Below are positions 9,043 to 18,166 of a stretch of DNA of 64,000 nucleotides, piece by piece; the stretch's first letter is position 1; each line of letters starts with the position of its first letter. The position numbers were made by a program, and so were the translations under genes. Source of the DNA: Carpediemonas membranifera (lineage: Eukaryota > Fornicata). The stretch spans positions 248,001 through 312,000 of the forward strand of contig JAHDYR010000066.1 in NCBI GenBank assembly GCA_019828565.1, read 5' to 3'. The notes below the pieces were generated by a model, which saw only the letters and a program-made list of their open reading frames with translations, did no database searches and had not been told where the DNA came from.

Positions 9043-10266
9043 CTAAACAATCGGTCTCATGCCCTCTACTCGCTTATAGACAACCTTACATTTGCTGCAG
9101 AGGGGAACGATGTACAACTTGCCATCAATGGTGTACTGCACTTCCTCAGAGCAATGCTCACAGTACCACCAGTGACAGCCTCGGCAGCAAAGAAGAGTAG
9201 AAGCCTGTTCTTCTGCTTTCTTCGTGTTCTTGGATCTTAGGCCCTTTTTGCACGCCTGGCACTTGTTGCTAGAGCCGGTAATATAGCACGCGGGACAGTA
9301 GTCCTTCTTGCCCTTCGTCCTGACACATTGCTCGTGCAGGAAACCTTTGCAAGCACAGCATCTCCTGAACGTAGTGCCGTCTGGATTGAAGAACCACTCG
9401 GGGGTACCACACACAAGACATCCAAATAGCATTTTGCGCTGATGAAGGCTAAGGAAAGTCGTCTTACATGTCTCGGGTTCGGTAGGCGGGTCTCTCACAC
9501 GGGTCTCTGAGACAACGTCGTTGATCAGGACCTTAATACGGTCAACAACAGCATCGGACACGTTGTTAGACACCTGCTGCAGATCGTCGTCACCAAGCCT
9601 GGGTCGCTTGGCTTCCTCGTCGTCAAAGACGATCTTCTTCCGAACCGGCACCGATCGATCTGTCGTTGACTGAGGTGTGTCTGCTTCATCACCAACACCA
9701 AGTGAAGACAGTTGCGTAGTCGACCGTATCGGTGGGATCTCTGCCTTGATCATCGTAGTCGGGGTCGATTTGACCGTTGCCTTTTGCTTGACAGGCTTAT
9801 ATCTCACCCGGTTGATCACAGGCAAGTTCTCAAGGCTGATTGAGTCGGAAACATCGTTCAGTCCAGCATCTGAGAGAACTTCTGAGAGCATCTGGCGGAA
9901 CTCGGCATGGCAGGGCTGACTACGGACAGCAATGTGCTGCATGACAGAGCCATTGTACTCCGCAGAGGGTCTAACTGCTGTTATAAACGTAGTAACGCCG
10001 ACAACAGTCGTCCGCCTGACCTGTTCCCGGAGTTCAATTGACTTGAACCCAGGGCATTCGGCGGCGACCCTGCGCTGGACCTCCAGAAGTACCTTATGGA
10101 TGTCGCGTGCACTCAAGCCGAGGTCAGTTGCCTCGTCGTCCTCAAATACTGAAGAAACAACGGCTGTAACAAATGAACGACGGAGATTTGCGAGCTTACT
10201 GTTGCCATACTGTCTGATGGGGGGCGTAGCAGCAATAGGTTCTGGTACAGACACTTCTGAATTCAT
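9043..10266 (-). CDS. PHD-type zinc-finger protein
   Basis: 407 residues. The C-terminal third carries a C4HC3-like array: CLVCG, RRCCACKGFLHEQC and CPAC (PHD finger), followed by further pairs CQAC, CCRGCHWWYCEHC and CSKC, which suggests a second treble-clef zinc unit. The N-terminal part is helical with no known domain. PHD fingers usually read histone tails. With the SET protein nearby this hints at chromatin-related functions in the island; that link is inference. Confidence 0.65.
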   Translation of the reverse strand: MNSEVSVPEPIAATPPIRQYGNSKLANLRRSFVTAVVSSVFEDDEATDLGLSARDIHKVLLEVQRRVAAECPGFKSIELREQVRRTTVVGVTTFITAVRPSAEYNGSVMQHIAVRSQPCHAEFRQMLSEVLSDAGLNDVSDSISLENLPVINRVRYKPVKQKATVKSTPTTMIKAEIPPIRSTTQLSSLGVGDEADTPQSTTDRSVPVRKKIVFDDEEAKRPRLGDDDLQQVSNNVSDAVVDRIKVLINDVVSETRVRDPPTEPETCKTTFLSLHQRKMLFGCLVCGTPEWFFNPDGTTFRRCCACKGFLHEQCVRTKGKKDYCPACYITGSSNKCQACKKGLRSKNTKKAEEQASTLLCCRGCHWWYCEHCSEEVQYTIDGKLYIVPLCSKCKVVYKRVEGMRPIV

Positions 10267-10361
10267 GAGAATTTCTATCCAAGCTGTTTACGTTGTTACA
10301 TTTGTCTATTTACGTAGACTCCTGGCATTGACAATACCTAAAACTGCGACATTTGTCGATC

Positions 10362-10577
10362 ATGATTCGAGCAACTAGCCACCAAAAGGTAGAAACGGTA
10401 ACGTCAGGGCTCGTGGAAGTTGCCAAAGTACAAGATTCTTACAAAATAATCCGAAAAACTGCTCAGGGCTTGCGAAAGGAAGAAGAAATCAACAAAAGGG
10501 TGAATGACACAGAGTTTCTGCTGCAAGAGATACGCGATTTGTTTATAGATGCCATACAGACGATGAGGGACAAGTAA
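10362..10577 (+). CDS. Small coiled-coil protein of unknown function
   Basis: 71 residues, starting at the second in-frame start (MIRATSH). The body is charged and helical (LRKEEEINKRVNDTEFLLQE), consistent with a short coiled coil. No family is recognised. It is divergent from the PHD gene with about 95 nt between starts. Confidence 0.45.
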   Translation: MIRATSHQKVETVTSGLVEVAKVQDSYKIIRKTAQGLRKEEEINKRVNDTEFLLQEIRDLFIDAIQTMRDK

Positions 10578-10605
10578 AAATGACATTCACTAGCTTTGCT
10601 TCTCA

Positions 10606-10641
10606 TTTCACATATTCTTGTGAAATATGTGAAATGTGAAA
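10606..10641 (+). repeat. 36-nt repeat element, copy 3
   Basis: Same orientation as the copy at 294, differing at only a few positions, with the core TCTTGTGAAA and end GTGAAATGTGAAA. No start codon follows closely. The retroelement relic begins within about 70 nt, so a gene that once followed may have been displaced. Confidence 0.75.
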
Positions 10642-10709
10642 CAGATTCTAGTGAATCTCATTTTTTCTTGCACTTTTTGGAGTATCTCCAGGGTATCTCC
10701 CGGGAGACT

Positions 10710-11342
10710 CTAGCCATTCTTACAGTATGGAGAGATGAACTCGTCCACAGCTGAGCGGGATACGCTCAACCCGTCGGCTCTCAGTCTGTCGATTGTCTGT
10801 CTTCTCGAGAAATGAGCGCCTGCCATCTCGTGTGCCTTCTTAATCTGATCAGTGGTCGCCTGGGAGCGTACGGTGAAAACTCTCGATAGTCCGTCGGCTC
10901 CGGCGTTGTTTAAACCTGTAACGTGCTCAATACCGAAGTCTAAGTCGGACAGGGTGTCAGCCCATCGCTTGACCTTGGCGTTAACGCTCCGGAACATGAA
11001 CAGGAGGTTCCTGTGGTCGGTCAGGATTGTGAAATGGCCCCAACTGAGGAACTTGCGCCAGCGTTGCACGGCAGCTATAATGGCGTACGCCTCCTTCTCA
11101 CTGGTAGACCATCTCGACTGCACCTCATTAAAGGCCTTACTCATATAGCATACTGGCCTACCCTCTTGGAGGAGTACTGCACCGTAGCCGAGCCCTGAGG
11201 CATCGGTCATAATAGTGTGCTCCTTAGTCGCGTCGAAGATGGCGAGTGCGTCCGCCGATGTGAGAGCATCCTTGATCTTCTTCAGCGCTGCGTCCTGTTC
11301 AGGCTGGCCGATAGGCCTGCGCCCGGCCATTGCCTCAGTCAA
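10710..11342 (-). pseudogene. Element 1 RNase H and start of integrase
   Basis: Contains IMTDASGLGYGAVL, KEAYAII and LTDHRNL of Ty3-type RNase H, then the beginning of the integrase zinc region (FSRRQTIDRL). It overlaps the RT frame by 8 nt in another phase, so a one-base frameshift near 11,340 separates them. It breaks off before the second cysteine pair of the zinc motif. Confidence 0.8.
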
Positions 11343-11982
11343 GGGGGAGGGCGATCTCGGCGAAACGGTCCACGTGATCTCTGAAATAGTTCAGAAAGCC
11401 TACTAAGCCCTGCATCCCACGGACGCTCTTGGGCAACTGGAGCTCTGCAATGTCGGCTACCCGGTCGGGGGCGATGTGTTTCTGCCCCTCGGAGATTACC
11501 CAACCTAGGAACTCGACCTCGGCACGGCCAAACTGGCACTTCTCCCTATTGAGCTGTAACTTTGTCTCGCGTGCGCGAAGGAGGACCTTGCGGAGATTCT
11601 GGAGATATTCCTCTTCGCTTGCCCCGAAGATGATGATGTCGTCAATGTATATATAACAGGCTGTGCCGACCAGCCCCCGGAAGGCGGACTCCATAGCCCG
11701 CTGGAAATGGGCTCCAGCATTGCGTAGCCCAAAGGGCATCCGACAGTACTCGTACTGCCCCAGAGCCGTAGTAAATGCGGTGTACTGGCGGCAGCGCTCG
11801 GTCAGCTCGACTTGGTGGTAACCGGCGGAGAGGTCGAGGGTTGCGAAGACCTTCTTCCCCGCTAGCTGGGAGATAACCTCGTCAATACGAGGTATGGGGT
11901 AGTTGAAAGGTTCGGTGATGTCGTTAATTTGTCTGAAGTCAACTACGAATCGGGACTTACCCCCTTTCTTGGGTACTGTCAT
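11335..11982 (-). pseudogene. Element 1 reverse transcriptase
   Basis: Typical Ty3/gypsy RT: VVDFRQIND, FATLDLSAGYHQVEL, CRMPFGLRNA and the catalytic YIDDIIIFG. It begins inside the usual VPKKGGKSRF motif, so the N-terminal linker is out of frame. Function is lost with the rest of the element. Confidence 0.85.
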
Positions 11983-12040
11983 CGCGGGCGAAGCGTAAGG
12001 CGATTGACAGGCACGGATAAATCTCTTCGCCAGGAGAGCG

Positions 12041-12544
12041 TCAATGTGCTCCTTGACGACGGCTACCTTCGCCGGGGGGAATGTAGTATGGTCGCGCGTT
12101 CACGACCCTGTCACTCTTCAGGATCAAGTCGTACGGTTCGAGCTTGCTTGGCTCGTTGCGATCTTCGAACACTGCGCTGAACTCCTTGAGAATCTTGGCC
12201 TGTGTATCGCTCGTAGTGGGGTTCAACTGGTAGACGGCAGCGTCGAACTTGGCGGGCGACGGAATGTCCAGCTCGTCGCTACCCTCCTTGTTCCACTCAG
12301 CCTGAGGGAGTATACCCAACTCAACCATATGGGGGTACCCTAGGATCAGGTCGAAGTCGGTGTCGAGTAGAAGTAGCTCGGCGTTAAATGTACAAGTGCG
12401 CGGGGTGAACGATGATGGTTGCAGCTTAATCGTAGCGTTGACTCGACCCTGTGACTGTTTCTCGCCGCCTGCTGTTGCGACACGCTCCTGCGTGGTGGAG
12501 ATGACCTCGAGCTTGGCTGCGTGGCGCGGGTGGATGCTTGACAC
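12041..12544 (-). pseudogene. Element 1 protease and linker to RT
   Basis: Reads the C-terminal part of a retroviral-type aspartic protease (LLLDTDFDLILGYPHM) and the linker (EPYDLILKSDRVVNARPYYIPP) that precedes RT in this family. The active-site segment lies just upstream at about 12,545-12,580 (LLDSGANVS). The same arrangement in element 4 helped to place its broken pieces. Confidence 0.75.
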
Positions 12545-12678
12545 GTTAGCTCCCGAGTCTAATAACGCTGTCAGCTTCTGCTTGCCTACTGAAACCGGAA
12601 CGAGTGGTAGGTTGATCTTGGACTTGGACTGATCTGCACTGATAGAGAGAGAATATTGCGGAGATTTATCCCGACAAT

Positions 12679-13533
12679 ATCTCTCCAGGTGACCAGTCTT
12701 CTTGCAGATCGAGCACGTGTGCTTCGGCTTGGGGCACTTGTGCCATGCGTGCTTGCCGCCGCAGTTCCAGCAGGTGTAGTCGCGCTTCTTGTCAGTGCTA
12801 CTGGGATGGGGCTTACGCTCTGACTTATCCCGGTTCAGCGTCTTGTTGCTTCCCTCCTCAGACGGCAGCGGCTGGCGATAAGGATGGCCGTTGCGGCCTG
12901 CTCTCTTCTGTTACCGCTAGGATGGCCGCCTGTCGGGTGAATGCTCTTGGGGTGCTTCTGTCCGTCTCCTAGGTACGCTTCTCTCAGCTCTTCGCCGTCC
13001 CGCAGCTCGGTGCTAATGGCGAGTACCTGAGGCATGGCATCACTCAGAGTGGAATCTTCGATCAACTCTTGAATGCGGTACATAGTTCTGCCTGTTCCCT
13101 GCTTGAAGCAGCGGGCGTACGTCTTACACAGTGTCTCCTGTGATGACTCGGGTTGCAGAATAGCCAGCAATGTCTGAAAGCGCTTGTTGATGCGTACCAC
13201 CTCGCTAGGCGTGAAGGATGTGGCGTTCAAGCGGAAGTATTCAAGCCTTGCTACCTCGTGGCGTGGTCTAAAGGCCTTGCCGAGACGCTTGACACAAGCG
13301 ATGTCTTGTTCGCGCCGGCGTGTAGTCTTGGTCTTGATGAGCGCCACGGGAGGATCGTTGTCGTCCGTGCCGAGTACTCCGTCAACGTAGTCACGGACGC
13401 AGCTGTCTATTAGGCGGTCTGAGCGCTGTTTTCCGCCGAGTGCTCGATAATCTTGGAGCGCTTCCACGAACGTGACTAATTCAGCCACGGACGTGCCCTT
13501 TAGTATCGGCGCTTTGGCCTTCCCGTATACCAT
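12679..13533 (-). pseudogene. Element 1 gag and zinc knuckles
   Basis: An open gag-like frame of 232 residues runs from 13533 to 12835. Two CCHC knuckles (CWNCGGKHAWHKC and CSICKKTGHLERYC) follow in a different frame, at about 12,800-12,679. The gag start lies 20 nt inside the LTR boundary, a very short leader. Gag is related to that of element 4. Confidence 0.75.
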
Positions 13534-13543
13534 GTTGGTGGGA

Positions 13544-13677
13544 TTAGTACTAATGTAGCCTTATGGCTAGGGAAAGATTGTTTAATATAAGAAAACCCAT
13601 GATGTGGTGAATATGGTCAATACTATATAAATCTATGAAATGGTAATCCTATGTAACATTGGGTAAGACCCACTGCA
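13544..13677 (-). repeat. Element 1 5' LTR (13554-13677) with palindrome at its inner edge
   Basis: A 124-bp TG...CA block with the same length as the LTRs of element 4 and similar ends. The inner edge abuts a perfect palindrome TTAGTACTAA (13544-13553), where a primer-binding site is expected. The partner LTR is missing, so the boundary is inferred from the neighbouring DIRS reading frame and from element 4. Confidence 0.7.
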
Positions 13678-13902
13678 GGACTACATGTGCCGTATAGACT
13701 TGAAGTCAGGGTACCAACAGGTAGGAATCAGACTGAAGGACCGCAAGCTGCTCGGCTTCATGATAGACGGGCGTCCATACGCTTTCCGCGTGCTTCCATT
13801 CGGCTGGTCAGCAGCACCGTTCCATTTCCAGATGATAATGCTAGAAGCTGCTCGCCTTGTTTCGGCCCGATGGAACGTCAAGATCGTCGTATATCTAGAC
13901 GA
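13678..13902 (+). pseudogene. DIRS-like reverse transcriptase, left part
   Basis: Reads MCRIDLKSGYQQVGI, then VLPFGWSAAPFHFQ and VVYLDD, which are RT motifs of the DIRS/tyrosine-recombinase class. It is cut after YLDD by the LTR of element 4. The frame resumes at 30730 with a Trp-Ala-Phe that follows YLDD directly. Its upstream part was lost at the element 1 insertion. Confidence 0.85.
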
Positions 13903-14026
13903 TGTGGTCTGTCAAGACTTAGAAGAACTTTTAGTAAAAGCAAAGAAGAGAGGGTTTGACCCTGCTGTGGTAAATATGGCAATAATAAATATATCAACTA
14001 TGTAAACAATGGGTAGGACCCTGACA
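13903..14026 (-). repeat. Element 4 3' LTR
   Basis: 124 bp, starts TGTGGTCTGTCAAG and ends GGACCCTGACA on the plus strand, identical to 30602-30725. The adjacent inner sequence on the element strand is purine-rich and ends GGGGCAG, a likely polypurine tract. Confidence 0.92.
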
Positions 14027-15068
14027 CTGCCCCTCCATGCCAGCCTATAGGCTGACATGACCTCAAGGTGTCACCTTCACGGCCACTGCGCCACAGGCGA
14101 GTGGTGAGGATTTCCCGATGTTGGTCGATTGGATACAGCCCTGTTGGGTGCCACCCCAACGGCTGGACCACTCCTAGGACTTGGCAGGACCCAGAAGGCC
14201 ATAATCGGTAAGGATATCAAAACGAATCTGAAGATTCGAAAATATTCGAAATTGTCGCGGTACCGCTGTGTGAGCATGCTATGTTATGGGAATGGGGACT
14301 GCAGGTCTCCCTGCCCCTCCACGGCCATACCTCGGCCGTAAAGAACGCAAACATTTCAATGTGCACTTTTGGGCACATAACGAGTTCGGATCTCAGGAAT
14401 GGACAAGTCCTCGCGCTGATTGCGCCTATTCTTACATAGAGTCCAAAAAGACCTCCAATAGCCTCAGTAGGGCTTTGTTGGCGAGTTCTCGTGCTTTCTT
14501 CTTTCGGAGCTCCCTAGAACTACACGATCGCCACGAGTAAGCTCTTAATGCAAATAACAACATCAATCGCGCCATTAGGACATCAAATGTGATGGATTGA
14601 GGCGTTACACGGTAACGATTCCTTCAGTAGTACTGACTTGCCCGAAACATGGGTGTGCACGCACCGGTCGTCTTTTCGGTCCTAATAGACGCCAGCTACG
14701 TGCGCCAAAGGGTGTCATCTCGGCCAGTGACCTCGCGATGGAGGTTCAATTCTGGTCATCGTGGTTGCTTACTCCGCCACACCGTCGACGCATTTTTGGG
14801 TCGCCGTCAATCCATTTGACGTCGACAAACGATGCGTATAGTTCTCTTCACGGTGTAAAAGGCTGTAGAACCTTGTGCGTTCACATTAAGAAGACTGCTT
14901 GTTGTCTTACGACGGAAGACAGTGTACTATCTCGCTGGAAGCGATGACGTTGGTCTCCAGTATGCGCTCCTCTCGCCATTCAGTATGCAAAGCATCAATT
15001 AACAACATCATATGCTGTTTTCTAGAGGTTGTGGCTAACGAAAATGCGCAAATCAAGCAGAGCATGAT
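14027..15068 (-). other. Element 4 3' non-coding region
   Basis: About 1 kb between the pol stop and the 3' LTR. No coding motif is seen on either strand. The short frames here lack family features. A long 3' region is also present in element 3 (about 0.58 kb). Confidence 0.55.
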
Positions 15069-17484
15069 TTACAGACCGTCGATCTTGGCTTGCTCTGACT
15101 CTAGGTACTCAGTGAGCGCGGCCAAGTCTTTGACGAAGCTGTAATCCTGCAGGGTGGCTTCAGAGTCCTCGAAGCCTGTCCAGTGCACCAGATAGCGGCG
15201 TCTGGACATCGGACATCTCTTGCTACCGTCGGGACCCTCTGAGCGGCTGATCCGATCGACGTACCACTCCTCGGTAGCGGCTGCGGCAAGCTCCTTGATC
15301 TGAGTGTCGGACAAGGTGCCAGGGTTGAACCGTCGGACTCTGGCAGCGTCGACCTTGATCATCGGGCCGTCTCTCGGCTGCGACAGGTCCTGTACAATGT
15401 AGCCCACGGTGACACCGTCGCGCTTGACTGACTCGACTCTTCGCATTGGGCCACGCCACCCCGGCGACAGCTTATCTGGGGGTCTTTTGGCGTACTTGAC
15501 GAGCACGTAGCGACTGAGGATCTCTGAGCGGGTAGAGGACGCTCTGGCGAGCGCCTCTTCACGCATAGTTGAGATCCTGGACTTAGCCAGCTGTACCGCA
15601 GCCTCGGCGGCCTTACGGTGGGACTGGGTGATGCCTGCGGAGGAAGCGTCCGTGGTATAAAGCGTCGATGGGATAGTGATGTTGGCTCCCAGCATGATCT
15701 CGGCCGGGGACAGCCTCGTAGGGATTCTCGGCGTCGAATTGGCAATGAATCTTGCGACTGGCAGGTGTGTGAGCCAGTTGGGGTTTCTTAACTGGAACTT
15801 ACGGGCCTTAAGGATCCTCTCGACTTGTTGGTTCGCTCTTTCCACCATCCCATTGGCCTGAGGATGGTACGCGGTGGTGATATGCTGCTGGAACCCCACC
15901 TCTTGCGATAGTCGTCGGAATAGGCCATTGTGAAACTCAGATCCGCCGTCTGACTGGAGTACTTGCGGCGCTCCATATCTTAGGACCCAGGTATTGATAA
16001 AGGCCTCGGCTGCTTCTTTTCCGGAGTTGCTCTTGGCAGGGACTAATTCAGTCCAGCGAGAGCACATATCTACCATGACGGTAATATACGAGTACCCGTC
16101 ACAGGACGGCAAAGGACCCATCGTGTCGATTGCCACGCGTTGTAGTGGGGTGTCAACAGCTGTGTGGAGACCGTCGGGTTGGTCGACCGGCGGCCGATCG
16201 AGGACTTGGCAGATCGGACAGTCGGATACGACCCTATCAACTGCATCGCGTGAGACTGACAGTCCTTGGCCACGGAGGCGCTCGATCGTAAGACGTCTCG
16301 ACAGGTGGACGTCAGCGAACAAGTGAGCTTGGTGAATCTGTTCGGTCGTTGCTGTCTTCTTGGCCATGGCAAACACCCTAGACAAACCGTCAGCGGCACC
16401 GTTATCGAGGCCGGGAACGTGGGAGATAGTGAAATCGAGATCGGCGATAGAATCGGCCCAGCGCCTGACCTTAGCGTTGACCGACTTATACATATAGAGC
16501 AAGTTACGGTGGTCGGTCTTGATCTCGAAGCGCTCCCAGCACAAGAACTTGCGCCAGGCCTGGAGCGCGGACACAATGGCGTACGCCTCTTTTTCACCAA
16601 CACTCCACCGCGACTGTACATCATTAAATGCCTTCGATAGATAGCAGACGGGCTTGCCGTCTTGGAGGAGAACCGCTCCGTATCCCACGGCGGAAGCGTC
16701 AGTCATAACAACGTGTGGACGCGTGGCGTCGAAGATCGCGAGTGCATCCGCGGAGCAGAGGGCGGCTTTCGCGTCTTCTAGTGCTTTGGAGACGTCAGCG
16801 CTTGTAGAACTCGTCTTACCGGACATTGCATCCGTTATAGGCTTGACTCGCTCGGCGAAGAAAGGGATATGATCGCGGAAGTAGTTCAGGAACCCATGAA
16901 GGGCCTGGAACCCTCTTGTGGACTTCGGGACTTTCAACTGTGCTATATCTTCAACACGCTGAGGTGAAATGCGAACCGTACCATTGTGGATGATCCACCC
17001 CAAGAATTCAACTTCGGCACAGCCGAACTGGCACTTATCCCGACCCAGGTGGAGTCTCATCTTTTCGACTCGGGCCATCACTCGCTCTAGGTTATCCAGA
17101 TACTCTGCCTCAGAGTCTCCCATTACAATAATGTCATCAATATAGATAATGCAGGAAGATCCGACCAGACCCTCGAACGCAGTCTCCATCGCGCGCTGGA
17201 AATAAGCCCCAGCGTTCCGCAGGCCAAACGGCATGCGAGTGTACTGATACTGTCCGAAGACAGTTCGGAAGGCCGTTAGGTGGCGACAACGCTCGGTTAG
17301 CGCGATTTGGTGGTAACCTGCGGCAAGGTCAAGAGTGGCGAAGATCCTCTTGCGACTCAATTGTGCCAAGATCTCGTCAATGCGAGGAATCGGATAGTCA
17401 AACGGCTCGGTCAAGGAGTTAATTTCCCGGAAATCGACCACGAACCGCGTCTTCTCACCCTTCTTGGGGACAACGATCGTCGGG
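15069..17484 (-). pseudogene. Element 4 pol, C-terminal part (RT, RNase H, integrase, chromodomain)
   Basis: One open frame of about 800 residues, interrupted upstream by element 3. Motifs in order: VDFREINSL, TLDLAAGYHQIAL, RMPFGLRNAGAYF, IIYIDDIIVMG; RNase H VMTDASAVGYGAVLL; integrase SDCPICQ, DTMGPLPSCDGYSYI, LQSDGGSEFHNG and HPQANGMVER; and a C-terminal chromodomain (RRRYLVHWTGFEDSE with flanking YVDRI). Chromodomains steer integration to marked chromatin. The frame is intact, so function was lost only through the later insertions. Confidence 0.92.
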
Positions 17485-17582
17485 TGTGGTGCAGCCAAGA
17501 AGAAGAGGAAGTGATTTAATAAGGAGTCAACCCTCGGTGGGAAAAAGGCCTAAACTAAAATATACCAATTAAACGCACTACA
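17485..17582 (-). repeat. Element 3 3' LTR (98 bp)
   Basis: TGTGGTGCAGCC at the left and CGCACTACA at the right on the plus strand. By eye identical to 22190-22287. The neighbouring inner sequence on the element strand ends GGGGGCAG, a short polypurine tract like that of element 4. This LTR is unusually short for the class. Confidence 0.92.
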
Positions 17583-18166
17583 CTGCCCCCATGATGCAGC
17601 TCAGCATCATCCTCAAATTGTGTCAGAAGGTACCAAAATCTTCGTCGATCGGTCGGGCATATGGTCTATGGTTCGAGGCCCCATGAACTCAACTTTTTGT
17701 TGCTCGACCCTAAAGTGCGAGACTCTAGGGCTGACTCGGCCATGAACGAACGTAAGAAGGGTCCCGGGGAGGGGAAAATGAAGCGTGTCCCAAAGTGATG
17801 CTTATGTGTTGGACGATTCGCACGTCGAGTGCGGGCGTCCATGGTAGCCTTGTTGCGGAGATCTAGGTGCGCGTGACGGAACGCCATGAACACGGCTCCG
17901 CGCAATTCAGGCTGATAGCGCGGGGAACGCTTGAGCAAGATGCAATGGAGAGGCTTTTGCATCGAAGGAGCCACAAGGGGCGCTGCTTGTACGTGAATCC
18001 GCGGAAATCTGCAAAACTAAGTGCTTGCATGCCTGAAACGGGAGAACGGCTGCACCATGACAGGAACGGGGTTTGATAAAGCAATTGGGCGCACAGCGCT
18101 GCTCCTCACGCAGGAATATCCATCGTTCCAGGAAGATCACCTCTTAGTGTGCGGGTTATGGAGTGA
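17583..18166 (-). other. Element 3 3' non-coding region
   Basis: About 580 bp between the gag-pol stop and the 3' LTR. A 102-residue minus-strand frame (17666-17974) has no recognisable features, and I do not call it a gene. Confidence 0.5.

Larger units (their letters stand above)
10710..13677 (-). mobile_element. Element 1: degenerate, truncated Ty3/gypsy retrotransposon
   Basis: Minus-strand order: 5' LTR, gag, zinc knuckles, protease, reverse transcriptase, RNase H, then the start of integrase. Several frameshifts separate these parts. The integrase stops inside its HHCC zinc motif near 10,710, so catalytic core, C-terminus and 3' LTR are missing. The 5' LTR abuts reverse-transcriptase sequence of the DIRS-like element, which shows the insertion was into that element. 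It is a dead copy. Confidence 0.85.

Noticed and set aside
294-10641. Endogenous virus or Polinton interpretation of the left island
   Set aside because: No capsid, packaging ATPase, protein-primed polymerase or retroviral-type integrase is seen among the genes.
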